Of a DNA stretch of 64,000 nucleotides, positions 58,501 to 64,000 are shown one piece after another. The stretch is from Trypanosoma brucei gambiense DAL972. Its lineage: Eukaryota > Euglenozoa > Kinetoplastea > Trypanosomatida > Trypanosomatidae. The position numbers and the translations under genes are program-made. The stretch is from contig NC_026744.1 of the NCBI RefSeq assembly GCF_000210295.1, positions 3,100,001-3,164,000 on the forward strand. Direction: 5' to 3'. Numbering within the stretch: position 1 is the stretch's first letter; every line of letters starts with the position of its first letter. Below the pieces are notes generated by a model. The model was not told the DNA's origin. It ran no database searches and was given only the letters and a program-made list of their open reading frames with translations.

Positions 58501-59616
58501 CGAATGCTGCGAGATGGTGTGCAACTGCGACCGACGCTGGCCAAGCTGCATCGCTCCGCGAGAAGTATTCAGATGTCCTGGCGTCGACACGCTGCCTATG
58601 AGTACGTTTCGCAACTCCGCTTTTCGCGTGCGTACTACGACCAACACAAGGTGAACATGGAGTCCCTGCACACGTACGCAACCATGATCCAATCTCTGGT
58701 GCGGGCAAAGGTTATCAACCCGTGGCTGGTAGCGGTACGGGAGCTGGAGCTCGAGCAAGCTAGCACAGAAGAGAAAGAAAGAAGACGGGAGAAAATGTTA
58801 AAAACATATGCTCTATTTACAAAAGAAAATATGTTCCCCGGCGCAGGTAACAGACTTTCCGCATGCGGCCCCGAAGCCCTTGTGGCGGGAGGAAGAACGT
58901 CACTCGATACCGGCTCTTTTGTGACTCCCCTCCGGAACACAGGTACGAGTTATATCTCTGAGGGTCCATGTTCATTCAGTGTGAAGCTATGTGAAACGTG
59001 CGTATTGCCAACTCGGTCAGTGAGTCGCTCTTGTCTGTCGGGCACGTCGCAATCCGCAGATATTTGCGCGCAGAAGGGTGACGAGCACCAATCGTTGGAC
59101 ACTACTAGCTTACACCAAGTCGATGGCCAGAGATCACCCTCCTCGGACCAATTAGACGTAGTCAAGTCTTGCACCGCAAACGCTGTCCACCCGCCTTTGC
59201 GCAACATGGACACGAGGTCAACTACTATTCTCGGTTCCTTGTCAGCTATCTTTTCAGGACGCCCTGATCTGGAGGGTTCTGCCGATGGACGCAGAACATC
59301 TGCAGGGTTGGGGGGGAGGGAAACTTCGCATTCTTCGTGTCCAGCAGGGTCTGAGTTTGCAAGCGTCACAACATCTGAATATTCTTCCTCTCTATGCTAT
59401 GATCCAGTTGTTCTTGCCGCGGTGGTTGCATTAATTCAGCGCTGCGGTCGTGGATTTCTTTCGCGGGCTTCCACACGACGGAGCCTTCAGAAAAGTGATC
59501 GGTGGCTGGCCGCCGTTGATATACAGCGGATGTGGCGTGGGTTCTGCGCTCGGCAGCTGGTTGAGGTTTACTACGAGTTCTACACGGAAGAGGTGGAGGT
59601 AGCCGCAGCCGAGTAA
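55501..59616 (+). CDS. Large multi-IQ calmodulin-binding protein with TPR-like N-terminus
   Basis: This 1371-residue protein begins with a basic, Ser/Pro/Arg-rich N-terminus (1-55). A helical region (about 80-330) resembles TPR repeats (AILKTLQRALKVQHHQAF, LYNMAVAFLAARRYEDA). From about residue 555 to 1085 there are roughly thirteen IQ-like motifs in succession, such as AQSYWRGILSRR, VQSVWRGHVGRV, VQKRWRGVLAIRK and IQATWRMF, with two more at the C-terminus (IQRCGRGFLSR, IQRMWRGFCAR) after a Ser/Thr-rich gap. Each could bind calmodulin or a centrin-like light chain, giving a long rod-like array. Similar proteins lie in axonemes, basal bodies and the paraflagellar rod, so a cytoskeletal role is likely but inferred. 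No motor domain is present, so it is not a myosin. The ATG at 55501 opens the frame. Confidence 0.85.
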   Translation: MGTVSPARRVASPGKGKRSPSRGETPSEGRTRRAGSSPSSRPGMQTASQRAARKKEVRRLRDAELLLDEAPLSMVGERAQDALEAMLRALDIRRNASATPKKMQPVWHHVKALVVTANREGLRRAYAAFPAEEGHYFFGKALSTLEYSASTVNTAADGGEFAECPLLLSHLMEATLNNIAFQQYIAHEPPEAILKTLQRALKVQHHQAFRTLTLYNMAVAFLAARRYEDATEFVARCSQVAEVCLELEVSLTREISSLYKEYHTMVATHAIMCHHLLAGLAAWSGESDMEVYHAQLALCCATKFLAEGSALVSRCQQRLTAAKSGNSAAVIAQSDEPPRMQMMTDDLEILASPLFLQFLLETQRMQRIVFPPLKGLQRRKTVVKRGQRLGSGKSSPKSRPRTPASPAAPRINQRSTVTEKKKKRVPTLPSVIQDLRRRGSVQPPTYGLYAPPSHVSPLVVTCVPETAYECYKGLRKDVRGLMCSLGRLHELNAADEMIEPGTLESGCGRSLWKLNDNTAESAPPPGRYLRITDRRLRMLSALVRDLRFEKLLEAAILAQSYWRGILSRRENKHRLPMLQERMRQREAVELIQHAYRNHLATRGPIKEKHELRAHRLLVQRLVVIQRHLRGRQSVVEERNRGLGVIVQLNEAILEARRRVAASIVIQSSWRMCAVRIRILRLLAATIRVQSVWRGHVGRVEARERRVRERLRKQDRLAVLLRHVYPVQKRWRGVLAIRKAKEYVEGLKKNVVAYLEEQERIVDAMWGRFKCVANVELSVLKILDVLRAYRSREECAKMYPSMLTRRRFLLRIVWKKRATHIAGIMREQQLTKWMLQRRREEVADAVLLLQCAVRRWFAQRKSMALRRALDWTHVCARKIQSMYKRQMGRRMFLEAKMATKLREEQRMISQLRHYCASKIQATWRMFTVWHENKDYLHFLHHGRHKYATTIRNAWITYRERQQKKVIIGMRLMEHQQKQSAQEQLLSVLRIQAMVRMFLVRSRMLRDGVQLRPTLAKLHRSARSIQMSWRRHAAYEYVSQLRFSRAYYDQHKVNMESLHTYATMIQSLVRAKVINPWLVAVRELELEQASTEEKERRREKMLKTYALFTKENMFPGAGNRLSACGPEALVAGGRTSLDTGSFVTPLRNTGTSYISEGPCSFSVKLCETCVLPTRSVSRSCLSGTSQSADICAQKGDEHQSLDTTSLHQVDGQRSPSSDQLDVVKSCTANAVHPPLRNMDTRSTTILGSLSAIFSGRPDLEGSADGRRTSAGLGGRETSHSSCPAGSEFASVTTSEYSSSLCYDPVVLAAVVALIQRCGRGFLSRASTRRSLQKSDRWLAAVDIQRMWRGFCARQLVEVYYEFYTEEVEVAAAE

Positions 59617-60257
59617 GCTTCATGAGGTCATCACGGAAGAATAGCAGCTGCCGACGTACATAGGAAACACACCTTTCCCACCCGCTCATTCACATGCGCT
59701 GGTCACGCGTGGACTTTTGTTTAAACTTGTCTTTCTGCTGCTGGAAAGAGTGAGATGTACCCAATAAAGATGAAATGCCGTCATGGTTATCACCGCTACG
59801 GCAAGGACCGGGCGTGTAGATATATTGTACATGTTTCTATTAGTTACTTTTCATGTTCTACTCCTCAATCGTCCCAACATACACCCCTCTTTTTCTACTT
59901 TAAATTCCCTCCCCTGGGGGTGTGCACACAGGGCCACAACAACGCTGTATTTCCGATCTCCTTCTTACCTTCTTCATTCATTCCCTTTACTGCTACCTCC
60001 TTCTAACACCGTGGCCAGCATATCCCGAGGCTTTATATATAGGTATATACGCCGGCGTCCGGGAAGATAAGTGATTTTTTTTAAAAAAAGGAGAAAAGAA
60101 GGGGTTTCTGCTGGAGCGTTAGCAGGGACAATCGTGAAGATAAAAGAGAAAACAGAACTTAATTGGGAAGTCGCTCTTGTGGGGAACGAAAGAGAGGAGA
60201 AAAGAGGGAAGGCGCCCGAGGGGAAAGAGCCAGAAAACTATTGGAGAGGAAGGCATC
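59617..60257 (+). other. Intergenic spacer
   Basis: T/C-rich sequence at 59850-60005 is followed by AG 60017-60018 (GTGGCCAG), a likely acceptor for gamma-COP. The leader from 60065 is purine-rich. I see no gene. Confidence 0.55.
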
Positions 60258-62894
60258 ATGCAACACGACCGTGACCGGTACGACAGCGAGGAAGATGATG
60301 AGGAATCTCTCCCTTTCGATGGTATTGAGAAGGCTTCTGTGCTTCAGCAGTGCCGCGTGTTCAACGACGTGCAGCTCGATATCTCAGCCTGCCTGCGCTG
60401 TTTGACGGAGTGCTTATACCTCATTTATACGGGAACTACATTTACAGAAGCAGAAGCCACGGAACTTTTCTTTATGTCAACAAAGCTGCTTCAGTCAAAT
60501 AGATCAAGGTTGCGACGGTTGCACTACGTGCTGATGAAGGAGCTCAGCCCATTTGTTGAGCAGAGCTTTATTGCATCCAACTCACTTATGGGTGACACCA
60601 AAAGCAACAATGAGTCTAATAAGCGAAATGGTATGCGTACCCTCTGCAAGGTAATGAATCCTTCACTTTACCCTTTGTTGGACCGTACCATCGTGGAGTC
60701 CCTCACGTCGCGGAGCGAGAAGGTCCTATTAGCCTCTCTCATTACAGGCTTCCACGTGGCATTGAGCCACCCCGATTTAGCGCGCAAGTGGAGTACGCAG
60801 CTGAACGAAGCCATTCGAGTGCTGGGAAACACGCAATACCTGACTGTCGCGATCATGCATATTATCCGCAAGAGCGACCGCGTTACTGTTAAGCGGTTCA
60901 TTGAGCAGGTAAGAAATGGGGTGGTTCGGTCTCCCCTTGCTCTCTCTTTCCTCGTGAAGTTGACAACCGACGTTCTGCAGGAGGGGTTCGAGGAAGATCC
61001 CGAGGTCAAAAAATACATTGCCACTATGAGGCATAGCAGCAGTGAAATTGTGGTGTTTGACACGCTGAGGTGTATGTGTGTGGCCGGCAACGCGTCGCCG
61101 CAGCAATTTGCGTTAGTTGCCTCGGTCGCGCAGATATATTTGAACGCGAAAACCAGTGTATCGCGTTTCTGCGCCATTCGCGTTCTGCACGATCTCGCCG
61201 CAATATACCCTGACGCGGTAACACCCATCAGTTCCGATATTGAGCAGCTCATAATGGATCAAAACCGCTTCACCGCCTCTTTTGCAATGCTAACATTATT
61301 GAAAACTGGCACGGAAGCATCTGTTGAGCGGCTTATCGGTGCGCTTGGTAGTGTGGGACAACTGCGAGAATTACCCGATGAATTCAAGGTGGCTATTACA
61401 CTCGAACTGCGGAGCGTGAGTGCGAGATTTCCACAAAGGTATAACTTGTTCCTCGGCTTCCTTGTCAAGCTGCTAAGTGATGATGGCAGCAGCACCTTTA
61501 AGGAAAGCATCGTTGAGGTGATTACGAGCGTAGCAAAAGCGAATGATGGCGCAAGGGAGGCCGCGCTCAAACACCTTGTCGATTATGTCGAAGACTGCGC
61601 CCACGTTAGCATTCTTCACCGAGTGCATATGTACCTGGGCGATGAAGTTCCACGGTCCGAAAACCCAGCCCTTTTCATCCGCTATATTAACAACCATGCT
61701 GCTCTGGAGTTCCCGGAGGTGCGGGCCGCCGCCGTCAGCACATTCGCGAGAATCGCTGCCCGCGTTCCATCGCTGCGCCGATCTATTCTCCCGTTGTTGA
61801 AGCACAAATGTAGCGACGAGGATGACGAGGTGCGAGACCGCGCCATTATGTACACAAAAGTGTTCTTGCTGGGCGACGAAGACGTGATTCATTCAATGGT
61901 GACGGAGGTTTCCAATACCGTGGCCGCGAGGCGAAAGTTGATAACCCCCATGACCCCCACGCCACTTCTGGAGCCAGTCAAGCGAAGGATGTGCCAAGCG
62001 GACCACTCGACGGTGGCGGTTGAAACAGGAATTGGTAAAGAAGCGGCTCACAGTAGCAGTGGAGGCGGTTCAGTTCCGGGCAACCAGTACTCCTCGGCAA
62101 TATCGGAGGGACGTGCAAAACTACTGAAAATCAAGCAGTTGCAGGAGCTGGGTGAACCTCGTGCGTCAAGTGAGCCGGTGCCCCTATCAGATCCCGACAG
62201 CGAGTACTTTGTAACACTCATTAAGCACGTATATGTCGCCCATGTGGTGTTGCAATTTAGGGTCAAAAACACCATGGATAGTGTGGTCTTCCGTCGCGTT
62301 ACGGTGGAGATGGACACGGAAGAGTTGGATGCAGAGCCGCTCTATGCAATACCCATCAGCGCCATCGAGCCTGGAGCTACAGAGTATGCTTATGCGGTTC
62401 TACAATACAGCGAAGGGAGGTACCCAAGTGGGACGCTGGGCTGCCGTATCAAGTTCGCTTTACAGGAGCGTGATGGCAGTAGTGTCGCTGGTGAAGGTGA
62501 AGAAGAGTACCCACTTGAGGATTTCGAAGTCAACGTGAGTGACTTCATTACGCCAATCGATCTTGGTGAATGTTTTCAACAGAAGTGGGAGGAACTTCGG
62601 CAAGAGGAAACATGTGGGACGTATGCCTTGAGCTCCATGCGCAACCTCACTGCTGCCGCGCACGAGCTGGTAGAATTCTTCGGCATGCATGTAGTTGGGG
62701 GGAAAGTGGATAAAATTACAGCGGCATCCCATACACTTCTTATGTCGGGAAGTATGGTAGATGGTGCAAGTTCGCTCGTGATGATTAACGCTCGTCTGTT
62801 CATTGCCACAGACAACACTGTGGCCCTGCAACTAACTTTGAGGGGTGGTAGTTCCGAATTGCGTGAATATCTCTCTGGTGCGCTGCTGTCGTAG
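60258..62894 (+). CDS. Coatomer subunit gamma (gamma-COP)
   Basis: This 878-residue large subunit of the COPI F-subcomplex takes part in coat assembly on Golgi membranes with Arf1. The N-terminal 550 residues are an adaptin-like HEAT solenoid, with FDGIEKASVLQQCRVFND and the block ATELFFMSTKLLQSNRSRLRR corresponding to the family's opening. A linker (about 580-660) leads to the appendage domain, with the sandwich subdomain and the final platform subdomain (LTAAAHELVEFFGMHVVGG to the end), both typical of gamma-COP. The length matches the human 874 residues. The start was moved from TTG 60177 to the ATG at 60258, giving MQHDRDRYDSEEDDEE, an acidic N-terminus like other gamma-COPs. Confidence 0.95.
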   Translation: MQHDRDRYDSEEDDEESLPFDGIEKASVLQQCRVFNDVQLDISACLRCLTECLYLIYTGTTFTEAEATELFFMSTKLLQSNRSRLRRLHYVLMKELSPFVEQSFIASNSLMGDTKSNNESNKRNGMRTLCKVMNPSLYPLLDRTIVESLTSRSEKVLLASLITGFHVALSHPDLARKWSTQLNEAIRVLGNTQYLTVAIMHIIRKSDRVTVKRFIEQVRNGVVRSPLALSFLVKLTTDVLQEGFEEDPEVKKYIATMRHSSSEIVVFDTLRCMCVAGNASPQQFALVASVAQIYLNAKTSVSRFCAIRVLHDLAAIYPDAVTPISSDIEQLIMDQNRFTASFAMLTLLKTGTEASVERLIGALGSVGQLRELPDEFKVAITLELRSVSARFPQRYNLFLGFLVKLLSDDGSSTFKESIVEVITSVAKANDGAREAALKHLVDYVEDCAHVSILHRVHMYLGDEVPRSENPALFIRYINNHAALEFPEVRAAAVSTFARIAARVPSLRRSILPLLKHKCSDEDDEVRDRAIMYTKVFLLGDEDVIHSMVTEVSNTVAARRKLITPMTPTPLLEPVKRRMCQADHSTVAVETGIGKEAAHSSSGGGSVPGNQYSSAISEGRAKLLKIKQLQELGEPRASSEPVPLSDPDSEYFVTLIKHVYVAHVVLQFRVKNTMDSVVFRRVTVEMDTEELDAEPLYAIPISAIEPGATEYAYAVLQYSEGRYPSGTLGCRIKFALQERDGSSVAGEGEEEYPLEDFEVNVSDFITPIDLGECFQQKWEELRQEETCGTYALSSMRNLTAAAHELVEFFGMHVVGGKVDKITAASHTLLMSGSMVDGASSLVMINARLFIATDNTVALQLTLRGGSSELREYLSGALLS

Positions 62895-64000
62895 GCGTGT
62901 TTTCGCAATCGACGACTAACTGTGCTTAATTGTGCCGCAGTTTTCAGCGAACAGAACACTACCTTCGTTTTACGTGTTTGCATACACACAAGCCGCGTAG
63001 GCACACACCGACGCCAAGCCGTCGTTTTCGTGTAGGCATGTATTTTTGGAGGTTTGTCTTTCGACACTCTTTGCATTCTATCTGTGATTGTGGAGAGATG
63101 AGATAGTGCATGAGGAACCGTCAAGAAGAGAGGATAAATTGGGGATGGTGTGTGACGGATTGTCATTTGCATTGAGGCACGAAAACTGGGGAGGGAAACA
63201 TGCCAGGGATGCGAGAAAGTCACCAGGTGGCGCGGTTCTTCCAGTGTTTCTTCTTTCCCTCCGTGCTCTTTTTCTGTGTGCATTTCCAAACGTGCAGACC
63301 ATTCCCTTCTACCTCGTTACTTCCTTCATTGCATTTTGTATGGTGTTGTTGCCGTGCCGGTGCGCGGGGCTTCGTCTCTTTTGTATTCCTTGCTCTATGT
63401 TGCTGTGCCGGTCGGTCGCCAGTAACCTAGGATGTTGCTGGCACTTTTTCGCTTGCTTGTGGCACAGTGGCCTGTGGGAGAGGGCGAGCTATTTAAACTC
63501 GTCCATAAGAAGAGGGAGAAAAAAATAACAGAAAGGAAAGAAAATAAAAAGGGTCCGCTGAGGAATTGAAAAGAGGTGACTGAACATACGAAATTACGCG
63601 ACACAAGGAGAGGAAAGGGGTAATACGAAGAAAAACGAAACGAGATGCAAAAGAAATATATATATATATATATATACTTATTTTAGAGGAGGTCTTAGTG
63701 CTTTTAATACCTCTGCTGTTAATGGAAGGATGGCGGAGGCAACCAAACAGGCAGCAGGATTATGATGTGCGGCAGTTTGGTGTGTGTGCTAAGAATTTGT
63801 CGGAATCGTCCTGCATCATCCGTTTGTGAGTGTGTTTGTGCGTACGCATTCGTGCTCGAAGGACGTATGGGGTAATTCCCTTGTTTCTTTCTACCATTGT
63901 GCCAATAAAAGTATATCTCGCCTCCTCAAATTTTCCTCGTCTTCCCTCCACATGTGCGTTTCCCCCCAGTACTCACTGGAGCGCACTCAATCATCGTGAT
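62895..64000 (+). other. Terminal non-coding stretch
   Basis: This is the 3' UTR of gamma-COP and beyond. It has T/C-rich runs (63238-63290), a purine-rich block (63510-63655) and a (TA)n tract (63656-63676). Open frames on both strands (about 63088-63528 + and 62576-63289 -) lack protein-like character. The next gene is outside the window. Confidence 0.5.
63656..63676. repeat. (TA)n microsatellite
   Basis: About ten TA units follow a purine-rich block. Confidence 0.9.

Noticed and set aside
55501..59616. Myosin or IQGAP-type identity for the multi-IQ protein
   Set aside because: No motor, calponin-homology or RasGAP-like domain is visible; only IQ motifs and a TPR-like head.
62576..63289. 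237-codon open frame on the - strand
   Set aside because: It overlaps the conserved end of gamma-COP in antisense and has no recognisable motif. A convergent gene here would need a strand switch, for which I see no other evidence.
63088..63528. 146-codon frame near the right edge
   Set aside because: It is Cys/Leu/Phe-rich without domain features and lies in a probable 3' UTR.

Overview
The window reads as nuclear DNA of a kinetoplastid, most likely an African trypanosome of the Trypanosoma brucei group. The species, and a guess of chromosome 11, are inferred from remembered gene content, not from a search. Every convincing gene lies on the + strand and is intronless. Genes are separated by 0.2-3.4 kb spacers that often end in a polypyrimidine tract followed by an AG just upstream of the ATG, the usual layout for trans-splicing of a polycistronic transcript. 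The products are eukaryotic. I see no operon-type ribosome binding sites, tRNA, rRNA, CRISPR or bacterial mobile element. The window appears to be an internal slice of one transcription unit: the first gene is cut by the left edge and no strand switch is visible.

Layout. 1-6 kb: a partial coiled-coil protein, the catalytic subunit of tRNA m1A58 methyltransferase (TRM61), RFT1, and 2-oxoglutarate dehydrogenase E2. 6-19 kb: V-ATPase subunit B between two long low-complexity spacers, eIF2B gamma, a DUF676 serine hydrolase, an FG-GAP membrane protein (ITFG1/TIP-like), a 57-residue ribosomal protein uS14/S29, and an Ind1/Mrp-type Fe-S ATPase. 19-26 kb: a tandem pair of histidine-acid-phosphatase-like membrane proteins with identical ectodomains and different tails, with a decayed reading frame between them, then an acidic protein. 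27-44 kb: EIF4E3-type cap-binding protein, a 3.4-kb gene-free stretch, an acyl-CoA-dehydrogenase-like protein, an R3H protein, a PIF1-like helicase and a HEAT-repeat protein. 44-64 kb: two nearly identical eS17 genes, a 122-residue protein with a chromo-shadow-like C-terminus, SF3B1, an LRR/IQ protein, an ADP-ribosylglycohydrolase-like protein, a very large IQ protein, and coatomer gamma.

Neighbours are not functionally linked as in bacterial operons. They share transcription, and regulation is expected to be post-transcriptional through untranslated regions. The most interesting points are: (i) the phosphatase-like pair, in which both catalytic motifs are altered and a shared ectodomain is joined to two different membrane anchors; (ii) the small chromo-shadow-like protein; (iii) two further enzyme-family members that appear to lack their catalytic residues (acyl-CoA dehydrogenase-like and ADP-ribosylglycohydrolase-like); (iv) two PAM2-like PABP-binding motifs in the EIF4E3 N-terminus; and (v) gene-converted eS17 copies sharing hairpins after the stop codon.

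Where the longest open frame begins at TTG or GTG, I moved the start to the first supported ATG. No homology search was possible. Family names rest on motifs recognised by eye.
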